Positions 8,301 to 15,327 of a stretch of 25,717 nt of DNA are shown in pieces. The position numbers and the translations under genes are program-made. The notes below the pieces were generated by a model that worked only from the letters and a program-made list of their open reading frames with translations, made no database searches and was not told the origin of the DNA. Source of the stretch: an uncultured Rikenellaceae bacterium (GTDB taxonomy: Bacteria; Bacteroidota; Bacteroidia; Bacteroidales; Rikenellaceae); NCBI GenBank assembly GCA_910588925.1, contig CAJURV010000025.1, forward strand, positions 1 through 25,717. The letters run 5' to 3'. The first letter of the stretch is position 1; each line of letters starts with the position of its first letter.

Positions 8301-8565
8301 CCGTACCGGAGTTGGTGGCCGTGGAGGTTATGTACATCATGTTCTCCACGCCGTTGATGCTCTCCTCCAGCGGCATTATCACGCTGTTCATCACCGCGTC
8401 GGCGCTTGCACCCGTATAGGTGGCGCTTACGTTGACCGTGGGGGGGGCTATGTCGGGATATTGCTCCACCGGCAGGGTAAAGAGCGATATTACCCCTATG
8501 ATCATTATGAGCACGGAGATGGATATCGCCATCACCGGCCTGTTTATGAATATGTTTTTCTTCAT
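5380..8565 (-). CDS. RND multidrug efflux pump, inner-membrane permease (HAE1/AcrB family)
   Basis: A full-length 1061-residue pump, close to the family norm of about 1040. TM1 begins at residue 11, and the first periplasmic loop holds the porter domains (about 40-335). TM4 carries the proton-relay aspartates D405-D406 in GTVVDDAIVVVE. In the second half TM10 keeps the relay lysine in LLSKTAILITEYA, and the conserved RFRPILMT follows. All residues needed for proton-driven export are therefore visible. It would take drugs, bile salts or other amphiphiles from the periplasm and membrane and pass them to the channel. The adaptor gene ends 11 bp upstream, so the two are co-transcribed. The ATG start leads straight into the N-terminal cytoplasmic helix MKKNIFINRPV, which is typical of the family. 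Confidence 0.96.
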   Translation of the reverse strand: MKKNIFINRPVMAISISVLIMIIGVISLFTLPVEQYPDIAPPTVNVSATYTGASADAVMNSVIMPLEESINGVENMMYITSTATNSGTATIEVYFEQGTDPDMAAVNVQNRVSQALGLLPAEVTRIGVSVQKRQTSFLQINSLVCNNGRYDETFLANYLDISVIPEIKRIEGVGDVMEWGDTYSMRIWLKPELMAQYGLIPSDLSAVLGEQNIEAPTGSLGANSPNVFQYTMKYRGRLKSVEEFENIVVRAGDDGSVLRLKDVADIELGALSYSFHGDLDGKPGVTFLAFQVAGANATEVNEKITALLEQLSDDLPEGCEFVNMMSSNDFLFASIHNVVETLIIAIILVILVVYFFLQDFKSTLIPSISIIVSLVGTFACLTAAGFTINILTMFALVLAIGTVVDDAIVVVEAVQSKFDAGYKSPYLATKDAVRDVTMAVISCTCVFMAVFIPVTFMGGTSGIFYTQFGITMATSVGLSCICALTLCPALCAMLMRPSDGTKSAKSINGRVRAAYNASYNAMLRKYKTGIVFFIKGRNRWLVWTLLAVTVALLSYLMITTKTGLVPQEDQGVMMVNVSVSPGSTLEETGKVMDKVEAILAATPEIEHYSKVTGYGLISGQGSSYGTAIVRLKDWSERKGAEHKADAVMARLNAQFYGIKEAQIFCFQPAMIPGYGMGNTIELNLQDRSGGDMTTFYNSAMQFIGALNQRPEVSMAYTSYAMNFPQVAVEVDAAKCKRAGISPASVLEVLGNYCGGAYISNYNEFGKVYRVMMQASPEYRLDEHSLNNMFVRNGNEMAPISQFVTLKRVLGSEIANRFNLYSCITVNINGADGYSTGQVQKAIDEVAAQTLPSGYGYEYGGMAREEASSGGAKTLIIYSICVVLIFLILACLYESFLVPFAVIFSVPFGLLGSFLFAKLFGLENNIYLQTGVIMLIGLLSKTAILITEYAIERRRKGMGIVESAYSAAQARFRPILMTVLTMIFGMIPLMFSTGAGANGNSSLGTGVVGGLLVGTLALLFVVPVFYIIFEYLQEKLRPPMQLDADMQVISERERNAREGIED

Positions 8566-8576
8566 CCCTTTGGTTC

Positions 8577-9686
8577 TTATTTCATTACAACCTGCATCCC
8601 TTCACGCACCAGTCCGGCGCCGGCCGACACGATGGTATCGCCGGGCACGAGACCGCCGAGGACGATGTAGTCGCGGCCGTCGTCTATGTCGGCCACCTCT
8701 ATGAGAGTGGAAACTGCCTTGCCGTCTACCACCTTATACGCTATGGTCTTGTTTTGCATGCGTACGGTGGCGCCTTGCGGTATAATCATGCAATCTTCGT
8801 ACACGCTGGGTATGATTACGCTTCCGGAAGCGCCGCTGTGGAGTATGCGGTTGTCGTTGGGGAATACGGCGCGCACGCCTACGGTACCTGTCTGACGGTC
8901 GATAACGCCGCTGATGGATTCTATCTTGCCGGCCTGTTCGTATTCGGAGCCGTCGCTAAGACGTAACCTTACTTCGGGCATGTTCTCCAGCGCTTTGTCC
9001 ATAGATCCCCACTGGCGGGCCAACGACAGCAGCTGGTTCTCTGTCATGGAGAAGTAGATGTACATGTCGGTATTGTCCGAAACGGTAGTCAGTGGCTGGG
9101 GCAGACTGGGGCTTACCAGCGCGCCTACCCTGTAGGGCAACATGCCCACCACGCCGTCCGACGGGCTCTTCACCTCGGTGTACGACAGGTTGTTGCGGGC
9201 GTTGATCTCCTGCGCTTTGGCCTGCGACAACTGCGCTTTGGCGGTGAGGTAGTTGTTCTGCGAAGTTTTGAGCGTGAACTCCGACACCACCTTCTGGTCG
9301 TATAGCTCCTTGTTGCTATCGTAGCTAAGCTCGGCCGTAGCCAATCCGGCCTTGGCCGCCTCCACGTTAGCCAAAGCGGTGTTCAATGCCGCCCTGTAAG
9401 GTACCTGGTCTATTACGAAGAGAGTTTGTCCTTTACGCACTTTCTCACCCTCCGAAACGCATACTTTGACTATAGTTCCGGAAACTTGGGGGAAGATGTC
9501 TATATCCTGACGTCCGCGGATAGTCGCCGAGTAGGGGGTGGAGAGTTCCTTATCTGTAGTGGATACCGTCATTGTGGCATAATCGGGACCCATGGGAGCC
9601 TGTTGAGGTTGTCCGCATGAAATCGTCAATACCATGAGGCCGAGGATCCCTGTCAGCCGCATCGGTTTTCTATTCGCTTTTACCAT
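8577..9686 (-). CDS. RND efflux periplasmic adaptor (membrane fusion protein, AcrA family) lipoprotein
   Basis: A 369-residue membrane fusion protein. The signal sequence ends in lipobox LTISC, so Cys24 is probably lipidated and anchors the protein to the inner membrane. The order is usual: first half of the lipoyl domain (DIFPQVSGTIVKVCVSEGEKVRKGQTLF, about 64-92; quoted here only by position and its GTIVKV core), an alpha-helical hairpin (about 100-170), the second lipoyl half (VKSPSDGVVGM), then beta-barrel and membrane-proximal domains. It bridges pump and outer membrane channel. It is the first gene of the operon and is divergent from the AraC-type regulator, with 202 bp between them. 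The start ATG directly precedes the positively charged n-region of the signal. Confidence 0.94.
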   Translation of the reverse strand: MVKANRKPMRLTGILGLMVLTISCGQPQQAPMGPDYATMTVSTTDKELSTPYSATIRGRQDIDIFPQVSGTIVKVCVSEGEKVRKGQTLFVIDQVPYRAALNTALANVEAAKAGLATAELSYDSNKELYDQKVVSEFTLKTSQNNYLTAKAQLSQAKAQEINARNNLSYTEVKSPSDGVVGMLPYRVGALVSPSLPQPLTTVSDNTDMYIYFSMTENQLLSLARQWGSMDKALENMPEVRLRLSDGSEYEQAGKIESISGVIDRQTGTVGVRAVFPNDNRILHSGASGSVIIPSVYEDCMIIPQGATVRMQNKTIAYKVVDGKAVSTLIEVADIDDGRDYIVLGGLVPGDTIVSAGAGLVREGMQVVMK

Positions 9687-9707
9687 ATCTCGTATTATAT
9701 TAAAAAC

Positions 9708-9833
9708 GGCGTAAAATTAGACATCTAAATCGGAAATGAGGTAGCCCAAAATGCTATAAAAATGTTCTATTTTCCATAAAATAGCATTATCTTTGAAAAT
9801 CGGGAAATTTTGGCGACTAATGGCGTAAAATAG
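9708..9833. promoter_or_regulatory. Divergent operator-like region between efflux operon and AraC regulator
   Basis: A 10-bp direct repeat GGCGTAAAAT occurs at 9708-9717 and 9822-9831. The motif TAAAAT(T)AG occurs three times (9712-9720, 9777-9784, 9826-9833). The middle one is half of a perfect 7-bp inverted repeat CTATTTT-ccat-AAAATAG (9767-9784). One repeat overlaps TAATTTTA (9719-9712, minus strand), a near-consensus -7 box for the adaptor gene. The layout fits binding sites for the neighbouring AraC-type protein, which is an inference. Confidence 0.5.
9788..9795 (+). promoter_or_regulatory. -7 promoter element of the AraC-type regulator (TATCTTTG)
   Basis: TATCTTTG is a perfect TAnnTTTG box 93 bp before the regulator's ATG. 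It lies just after the 7-bp inverted repeat at 9767-9784, so a protein bound there would cover the -33 region. That arrangement would allow autoregulation. No clear TTTG -33 box is seen. Confidence 0.6.
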
Positions 9834-9888
9834 ATTATGGATACAGCCCTTTTATCGCCCTGCTTTAACGTATCAATAGTGACAGGTC

Positions 9889-10785
9889 ATGAAAAATATT
9901 GTGGAGACTATCGAGATCAGTGACATGAAAAAGGAGGGTCCGACGGTGGATTATGCCGACAACGACATAATAGTCACCGGCAACATGGAGGATATCATGT
10001 GCGGGCACGACGATGTGAGGCTCGGTCTGGTGCTCGTGGTGTTTTGTATGGAGGGGCGTATGCAGTTGGAGATGAACGACCGCACCTGTACGCTTCATGG
10101 GAACGATATGATGATATGTCTGCCCCACCACATAATAGGCGGAATATTGTTGAGCAACAACCTTAAGATAAAAGCGATAGGATTTTCTCCCTCTTTCGTG
10201 CACGACACTATAAGAGGGGAGCGGGAGTTCGGCTCGGTATTCGAGAACATACATGCCGACCCGGTGCGACGCTTAAGAAAGGACAGAAACGAACAGAGGG
10301 CTGTGAATCTGTTCGGAAAGCTCATCGCCGCCAAGATGAACGACGTCAGCGATTGCGGACGGAGGCGTATTCTGCACCACATGTTCGCGGCGTTTCTGTG
10401 TCAGGTGATGGTCTCTTTCGGTGCATCTCCGGAGAGCAGACGTGCCATAGGCGGAGAGAGGAAGAGCGTGACCCTCGTATTCAAGAATTTCATGAAAGAG
10501 CTGAACAAAGACGACGGCAGACACCGTTCCGTGAGTTACTACGCCGACAGGCTATGCTATTCGCCCAAATACGTGTCGTATGCCGTAAAGCTCGTAAGCG
10601 GCCGTACGGCAATGAGCTGGATAAACGAACATGCCATAGGTCAGATAAAGTATCAGCTCAGAAATTCGGATAAGAGTATAAAGGAGATCGCCGAGATCTT
10701 CGAGTTTCCGAACATATCGTTTTTCGGGAAATACGTTAAGCGTAATTTGGGCGTATCGCCGCTGAAATATAGAAACGGTCAATAG
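9889..10785 (+). CDS. AraC family transcriptional regulator
   Basis: A 298-residue regulator. The N-terminal part (about 1-130) has the pattern of a small-molecule-sensing cupin-like domain (EGRMQLEMNDRTCTLHGNDM, about 51-70). The C-terminal part (about 205-298) is the two-HTH AraC DNA-binding domain: the first helix-turn-helix is around YYADRLCYSPKYVS and the second ends in the family signature PNISFFGKYVKRNLGVSPLKYR (about 274-295). The gene is divergent from a three-gene RND efflux operon, so control of that operon and of itself is the natural inference. The ligand is unknown. The ATG at 9889 is preferred because it follows the -7 box at 9788. A second in-frame ATG about 36 bp downstream is possible. 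Confidence 0.88.
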   Translation: MKNIVETIEISDMKKEGPTVDYADNDIIVTGNMEDIMCGHDDVRLGLVLVVFCMEGRMQLEMNDRTCTLHGNDMMICLPHHIIGGILLSNNLKIKAIGFSPSFVHDTIRGEREFGSVFENIHADPVRRLRKDRNEQRAVNLFGKLIAAKMNDVSDCGRRRILHHMFAAFLCQVMVSFGASPESRRAIGGERKSVTLVFKNFMKELNKDDGRHRSVSYYADRLCYSPKYVSYAVKLVSGRTAMSWINEHAIGQIKYQLRNSDKSIKEIAEIFEFPNISFFGKYVKRNLGVSPLKYRNGQ

Positions 10786-11156
10786 CTGCAGGCTTCGTTC
10801 GATGGTCCCACGCTCGCGGTTGGAGTGTCTTTCGCCGGTATGAGAAAGGAGCGGATGTGCGTTCGGTGTCTCTCGCTTTGTACGGGGACGTAACCGGTAT
10901 TTTTCGTGGAATGGCCCGCCAGTCGTGACGGGTGTTTGTTTTTTAACTTAACTGGGCCAATGTGTAAATAAATGTCGATATTTGTTGGTGTTTTATGAAA
11001 AATGCGTACATTTATGAGCGATAAATTTATAAATTGAAACGGATTGCACGTGATATATCGCTGGTCCTTTTCATATTGAGATAGGAGCGCGGCTCTTGTT
11101 GCAAGGAAGGAACAGACGAAAATTATCCCGATAATCAAATTAAAAACAGAGTGAAT
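10786..11156. other. Intergenic region between regulator and M81-type gene
   Basis: The 371 bp hold one terminator-like hairpin (10915-10944) and otherwise no gene that I can support. The right half (about 10960-11050) is AT-rich. It must contain the promoter of the M81-type gene, but no good TAnnTTTG box was found; TCGCTTTG near 10873 and several TA-rich stretches are weak candidates. Confidence 0.5.
10915..10944 (+). terminator. Probable weak terminator downstream of the AraC-type gene
   Basis: CCCGCCA (10915-10921) and TGACGGG (10926-10932) form a stem with one C.A mismatch and a 4-nt loop, followed by TGTTTGTTTTTT. It lies 130 bp past the regulator's stop codon. Confidence 0.5.
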
Positions 11157-12728
11157 ATGAAGAAAGTTTTTCTACTCTTGACTCTTGGGCTGTCGGTATT
11201 GTCGTTTAATAACGAGGCCACCGCACAGCAAAAGAAACCGCGCATAGGTATTGCCGGTATTTATGTCGAGAACAGTGTTTTTATGCCTAACAGGCAGGAG
11301 TTGATGGATCGTCCCATCAATATGCCTGATTTTCTGCATCAGGATTCCGTTTTGGGTCAGGCTGCCGAGTGGATACCTACTCTGAGAGGGTTCGGAAACG
11401 GCCGCGGGCTTATCACCAAAGAGTCTTACGATGCTTTCGTGGAGAAGACGCTGGAGATGATAAAGGAGAACATGCCTTACGATGCCTTTTGGTTTTATAA
11501 CCACGGGGCATGCAGTGTGGAGGGCGTGGACGACCCCGAGGGCGATTTCATGGAAAAAATACGCGGCGTTATAGGAAACGACGTGCTCACCACCACTACC
11601 ATGGACCTTCACGGCAATGCTTCATGGAAAGTGGCGCTCTATTCCGACCTGATTACCACGTTCCGTAAAGCTCCGCACGACGATAGCCGTGAGTCTATAC
11701 GTCGCGGTGTGGCCAATCTCATAGAACGTATCGAGTCTGGTAAAGGCCGTCCGGCATATAAGGCCTGGGTGCCCGTTCCCGTATTGCTTTCGGGAGAGTG
11801 GTCGAGCACACGTGCGGAACCTGCCAAGTCGCTATACGCTTTGGTTCCCGAGGTTGAGGCTATGCCGGGCGTAGTCGATGCCGGCATCTGGATCGGTTAT
11901 GTGTGGGGAGACAACCAACGTAACTCGGGTGTCGTTATGGTCGTAGGCGACGACAAGGAACAGGTCGGCGCCGGAGCTAAGAAGCTCGCTCAGAAATTCT
12001 GGGATGTACGCCGTGAGTTCACTTTGGAAGCACCGGGCTATCCTCTCGAAAAGTGTCTTGATATAGCTATAGCCAGCGATAAGAAGCCGTTCCTTATCAG
12101 CGACATGGGTGATAACCCCGGTGGCGGAGGTTCCGGCGAAGTCACTTGGACATTGGCGCGTGTGCTGAAGCGTCCGGAGTTTCAGTCTCCCGACGGAAAG
12201 AGCCTGCTTTATTGCTCCATACCGGGCGACGAAATGGTCGAAGCGGCGCGTAAAGCCGGTGTCGGCGGCCATGCCGAAGGTTATGTGGGCGCTATGACCG
12301 ACAATGCTTACGAGCCGCCCATCTTACTCTCCGGCGAAGTGGTATATGTCAGCCCCGCGCCGGAAGATCAACCGGAAGCCAACGCTCAGTTCCCCGGTCG
12401 CAGATTCAACAATATAGCCGTTATCAAAACCGGTAGCGTATATGTGGTGGTAGGGACCTCTTCTCCCACCCCCAATCTGAAAGACACCGGCATAGATCCC
12501 AGCAAGATGGATATAGTGATGGTTAAACAGGGCTATCTGGTTAATCAATGGTATAACATGAAAGCGGATTGGGTGATGGCTTTCACTCGCGGTAGCGTCG
12601 ATCAGGACTTCCAGAAACTTCCGTATAAGAATATCGTAAGACCGATGTTCCCGTTGGATCCCGATATGGCCGATCCCGAGCTGAATGTAATATTCGTTCC
12701 TTCGGCAAAATATTTCTACGGCAGATAA
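11157..12728 (+). CDS. Secreted M81-family metallohydrolase (MlrC-like)
   Basis: A 523-residue protein from ATG 11157, with a signal peptide (hydrophobic 4-17, AxA site ATA at 21-23). A GTG two codons earlier is in frame but less likely. The mature part matches the MlrC/M81 family: FYNHGACSVEGVDDPEGDF (about 113-131), the metal-binding MDLHGNAS (149-156, with D150 and H152), PHDDSRES (173-180), and later DMGDNPGGGGSGE, the family's glycine-rich DNPGGG motif. The founding member opens linearised microcystin, but most members act on unknown substrates. The export signal suggests periplasmic or extracellular action. It stands alone between the AraC-type gene and a strong terminator. The substrate cannot be inferred from context. 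Confidence 0.85.
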   Translation: MKKVFLLLTLGLSVLSFNNEATAQQKKPRIGIAGIYVENSVFMPNRQELMDRPINMPDFLHQDSVLGQAAEWIPTLRGFGNGRGLITKESYDAFVEKTLEMIKENMPYDAFWFYNHGACSVEGVDDPEGDFMEKIRGVIGNDVLTTTTMDLHGNASWKVALYSDLITTFRKAPHDDSRESIRRGVANLIERIESGKGRPAYKAWVPVPVLLSGEWSSTRAEPAKSLYALVPEVEAMPGVVDAGIWIGYVWGDNQRNSGVVMVVGDDKEQVGAGAKKLAQKFWDVRREFTLEAPGYPLEKCLDIAIASDKKPFLISDMGDNPGGGGSGEVTWTLARVLKRPEFQSPDGKSLLYCSIPGDEMVEAARKAGVGGHAEGYVGAMTDNAYEPPILLSGEVVYVSPAPEDQPEANAQFPGRRFNNIAVIKTGSVYVVVGTSSPTPNLKDTGIDPSKMDIVMVKQGYLVNQWYNMKADWVMAFTRGSVDQDFQKLPYKNIVRPMFPLDPDMADPELNVIFVPSAKYFYGR

Positions 12729-12750
12729 TACTTTATATACTTAAATGTGA

Positions 12751-12788
12751 ATAGACGGCATCCGACTGAGATGCCGTCTATGTTTTTT
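12751..12788 (+). terminator. Rho-independent terminator of the M81-type gene
   Basis: A perfect 12-bp stem (12751-12762 with 12770-12781; core TAGACGGCATC) has a 7-nt loop and is followed by a run of six T at 12783-12788. It begins 23 bp after the stop codon. Confidence 0.92.
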
Positions 12789-12866
12789 ATGTGTGTGGGC
12801 TGGAGGCTTTATTGTAATGGAGGCTTGTTTGAGAACTGCGTATTGAAAGCGGGCTTATTTTAAGTG

Positions 12867-13088
12867 ATGAAAATTGTAATGCCGGTTTTCGTGGAGGCAG
12901 GTGTTTTTGTCGCTGCATTGGTTTCGCTTTTCCGGCTTTGGGAAACGGGATTGTGTTCGATTCCTTTAGTTTCGTTCGTTTTTTGCCTGTGCGTGGTAAG
13001 TCTTTCGGTATTTGCGGTTGGCGGAACGATGGTTTCCTTTTTGGTTGGTGGTATGCGCATTGGCAGAACGTTTTTACGGATAGGGTAA
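12867..13088 (+). CDS. Possible small membrane protein (doubtful)
   Basis: An open frame of 73 residues from ATG 12867 with two strongly hydrophobic stretches (about 5-22 and 31-61) and a basic C-terminus. I recognise no family. Its codon use differs from the neighbours: isoleucine is mostly ATT, whereas the rest of the window favours ATA. It lies in otherwise non-coding DNA after a terminator, with no promoter box that I can point to. It may be a chance frame in T-rich DNA or a decayed gene. A minus-strand frame also crosses this stretch and is no more convincing. Confidence 0.2.
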   Translation: MKIVMPVFVEAGVFVAALVSLFRLWETGLCSIPLVSFVFCLCVVSLSVFAVGGTMVSFLVGGMRIGRTFLRIG

Positions 13089-13149
13089 ACAAGACTCCTT
13101 AATATTTATATGTCGCGTGGTGAATATGCTTTTGGTGGTATTTTACCCG

Positions 13150-13366
13150 GCGTCACAAGGGCCGGAGCCTGCGGGGGACCGCGCCTCGCGGCGGGTGGAG
13201 AGGGTACCCGGATATTCGGGAAGCGATAAATACTATAAATAACCAGCCGTGCAAGCGGGCCTCCGATGGGAGAGATTTCTGCCCGCCGCGAGGTGCGGCC
13301 CGCTCATCCCTCGTGCCTCGGGATTTAACGGCGGAATTGTGTCTGACTGCCATCGCTTCGCTCGGG
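13150..13366 (+). repeat. Mosaic palindromic repeat, copy B
   Basis: This is the inverted counterpart of 432-630. The end blocks 13150-13182 and 13297-13336 match copy A almost exactly (32 of 33 and 40 of 40). The core 13181-13296 is unrelated to copy A for most of its length. It is bounded by its own 15-bp inverted repeat with one mismatch, GCGCCTCGCGGCGGG (13181-13195) against CCCGCCGCGAGGTGC (13282-13296). One of those arms recurs in copy C at 3630-3644. No gene is present between 13092 and 13479. Confidence 0.85.
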
Positions 13367-13414
13367 ACGGTAATGCGATTGGCCGTATATCTCCCATTTG
13401 TCGCGTAATTTGAC

Positions 13415-13422
13415 TATATTTG
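13415..13422 (+). promoter_or_regulatory. -7 promoter element of the GT87-type gene (TATATTTG)
   Basis: TATATTTG is a perfect TAnnTTTG box and places transcription start near 13430. That supports ATG 13480 over the GTG at 13441, which would leave almost no leader. A TTTG at 13397-13400 is too close (14 bp) to be a standard -33 box. Confidence 0.6.
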
Positions 13423-13479
13423 CATCGATAGCTGTCGTGCGTGAAGTACGATGTTTTGTTGCCGAGAATCCATATACAC

Positions 13480-14679
13480 ATGAACAGATTTTCCAGTTTC
13501 TTTCGAAAACCCCTATGGCGCGATAACCGTCTCTTGCTTGCATTGTGGCTAGCGGTGGCTGTGGCTGGCAGTCTTATAAAGGGGTTGCGCGGTTCGTACA
13601 ATAACTATCTCATATTCAAAGGCACTTTCTTCCATGCCTTGGACGGGCTAACGCTCTTCGGGTCCTATCCTGCGGAGTATGCCGACTCCAACCACTACGG
13701 TCCGTTGTTCAGCCTGTTCATCGCTCCGTTCGCCCTTGTGCCCGATGTGGTCGGGATAACGGCCCTTATGGTGTTGTGTACTTTGGCCCTCTATTTTTCG
13801 GTGCGTTCGTTGCCGCTCGATGACGGAAAAAAAGCGTTCGTGTTGTGGTTCACCCTCAACGAGCTTTTTACCGCCGTGGCTATGCAACAGCTCAATATAC
13901 TGGTGGCGGCCGGTATAATATTGTCTTTCTCGCTGATAGAACGGGAACGCGATTTCTGGGCCGCATTCTTCATTGCGCTCATGACGCTTGTAAAGCTGTA
14001 CGGTATAGTGGGTCTCGCCTTTTTCTTCTTCTCGCGCCACAAGATGCGTTTGGTGTTGTCGGTGTTATTCTGGGGCGTAGCTCTTTTTGTCGCACCTATG
14101 GCTATAAGTTCGCCCGGTTACGTGGTGTCGCAATATGCGGCATGGATCGCCGATATAGGGTCTAAGAACGGCGATAACCTGATGAGCCTCTATCAGAACA
14201 TATCGTTGCTCGGTATCGTTCGCAAGGTGTCAGGCGGTACATATTCCGATCTGTGGGTGATAATACCCGGTCTTGTGCTCTTTGCGGGGCCATATTTTCG
14301 CGTGTCGGCATGGCGTAGTCTCAGTTTCAGATTGTCGATGCTCGCGTCGGTGTTGTTGTTCGTGGTGCTTTTCAGTACGGGGAGCGAGTCGAGCTCCTAT
14401 ATAATAGCTCTCACGGGCGCGGCTCTTTGGTGGACCATAACCCCCACAGGCCACACCCCGTTAAACAACGCCCTTATCATATTCGCATTCGTCCTCACCT
14501 CGCTGTCGCCCACCGACATATTTCCGCGGGCCATACGCGAGGGCTACATTCTTCCCTACGCGCTCAAGGCTCTGCCGTGCGCGCTGATATGGCTGAAACT
14601 TACATGGGAGATGTGGCGGTGCAGGTACGAGAGCGGCCATTCGTCCGCATATCTCCAAGGTTTTACACCCGTGCCCTGA
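13480..14679 (+). CDS. Polytopic membrane glycosyltransferase, GT87/DUF2029 family
   Basis: A 399-residue membrane protein from ATG 13480, with about 9-11 hydrophobic segments. The first periplasmic loop holds ADSNHYGPLFSLFIAPFALVP, matching the (Y)xPPFxxxxxxPxxxLP pattern of DUF2029/GT87 enzymes. The next segment carries AMQQLNIL, the family's QxN stretch, and MTLVKLYG follows at the usual place of the KxxP-like motif. Such enzymes are GT-C fold transferases that use polyprenyl-phosphate-linked sugars at the membrane, best known as mannosyltransferases. Acceptor and sugar are unknown here. A GTG at 13441 would add 13 residues and is less likely given the promoter position. The last 17 bp overlap the 3' end of the convergent mnmD gene. 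Confidence 0.75.
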   Translation: MNRFSSFFRKPLWRDNRLLLALWLAVAVAGSLIKGLRGSYNNYLIFKGTFFHALDGLTLFGSYPAEYADSNHYGPLFSLFIAPFALVPDVVGITALMVLCTLALYFSVRSLPLDDGKKAFVLWFTLNELFTAVAMQQLNILVAAGIILSFSLIERERDFWAAFFIALMTLVKLYGIVGLAFFFFSRHKMRLVLSVLFWGVALFVAPMAISSPGYVVSQYAAWIADIGSKNGDNLMSLYQNISLLGIVRKVSGGTYSDLWVIIPGLVLFAGPYFRVSAWRSLSFRLSMLASVLLFVVLFSTGSESSSYIIALTGAALWWTITPTGHTPLNNALIIFAFVLTSLSPTDIFPRAIREGYILPYALKALPCALIWLKLTWEMWRCRYESGHSSAYLQGFTPVP

Positions 14680-15322
14680 CCATGTGGCGTTTGCCCGGAG
14701 CTCCCGGCAGACGCTCTACCGTGAACCCTGCTTCGCGCAGGGCGTTCTTTACCGTCCCTTTAGAGCAGTAGGTCACAAAGATACCGTCGTCCGACATGCT
14801 GTCGTGCAGGCGTCCGAATATCTCAGTGCTCCATTGTCCGTCGGCACTGTCGGGGGCGAACGCGTCCCAATAGGCTATGTCGTAGGTGTCGTCGAAGTGA
14901 TACTCCTCTATGGCGCAATGCGTCTTACGGAGCGTGAAGCGGTCGGTGATGTCCACGGTCTCTCCCCACGGCGCCTCATGCAGGGCGGCGAACAGTTCCG
15001 GGGGGCACCCCGTGGCTTTGTCGTAGCCGAAAAGAGGTGAGTAAGATGGTTTTATAGGGTATAGCTCTACGGCGTGATATACTATGCGCATGTCGTGCTC
15101 TGCACCGTAAAGCAGCGACAACAAGGCATTGAGTCCGCTTCCGAACCCCATCTCGAATATAGTCGCGCTCTGTTTGCGGCATTCGGCCAGCCCTGCGTTT
15201 ATGAACGTATGGAGGCTTTCCGTGACCGCTCCGTGGGTTGAGTGGTAATATTCGCCCGTAAGAGGATGCAGTAGGGTGGCGCTTCCGTCTTCGGTAATTC
15301 TTATCTCGGGCTCTATGTACAT
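14663..15322 (-). CDS. mnmD: tRNA 5-methylaminomethyl-2-thiouridine methyltransferase, stand-alone MnmD
   Basis: A 219-residue Rossmann-fold methyltransferase. It completes mnm5(s2)U34 in the wobble position of certain tRNAs using S-adenosylmethionine. Visible motifs are the SAM-binding FEMGFGSGLNALL, the catalytic-site YWDAFAPDSADGQWS, and the C-terminal TYCSKGTVKNAL and GFTVERLPGAPGKRHM. The last closely follows the family's PGxPGKREM, with H replacing E. It corresponds to the N-terminal half of the bifunctional E. coli MnmC; the FAD oxidase half is absent, as in many bacteria outside Proteobacteria. The open frame runs on upstream into rlmD in a different reading frame, but ATG 15322 gives the family's usual start (MYIEPEIRITEDG) five bases after the rlmD stop. 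It is thus the second gene of an rlmD-mnmD operon. Confidence 0.9.
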   Translation of the reverse strand: MYIEPEIRITEDGSATLLHPLTGEYYHSTHGAVTESLHTFINAGLAECRKQSATIFEMGFGSGLNALLSLLYGAEHDMRIVYHAVELYPIKPSYSPLFGYDKATGCPPELFAALHEAPWGETVDITDRFTLRKTHCAIEEYHFDDTYDIAYWDAFAPDSADGQWSTEIFGRLHDSMSDDGIFVTYCSKGTVKNALREAGFTVERLPGAPGKRHMVRARV

Positions 15323-15327
15323 GGTCT

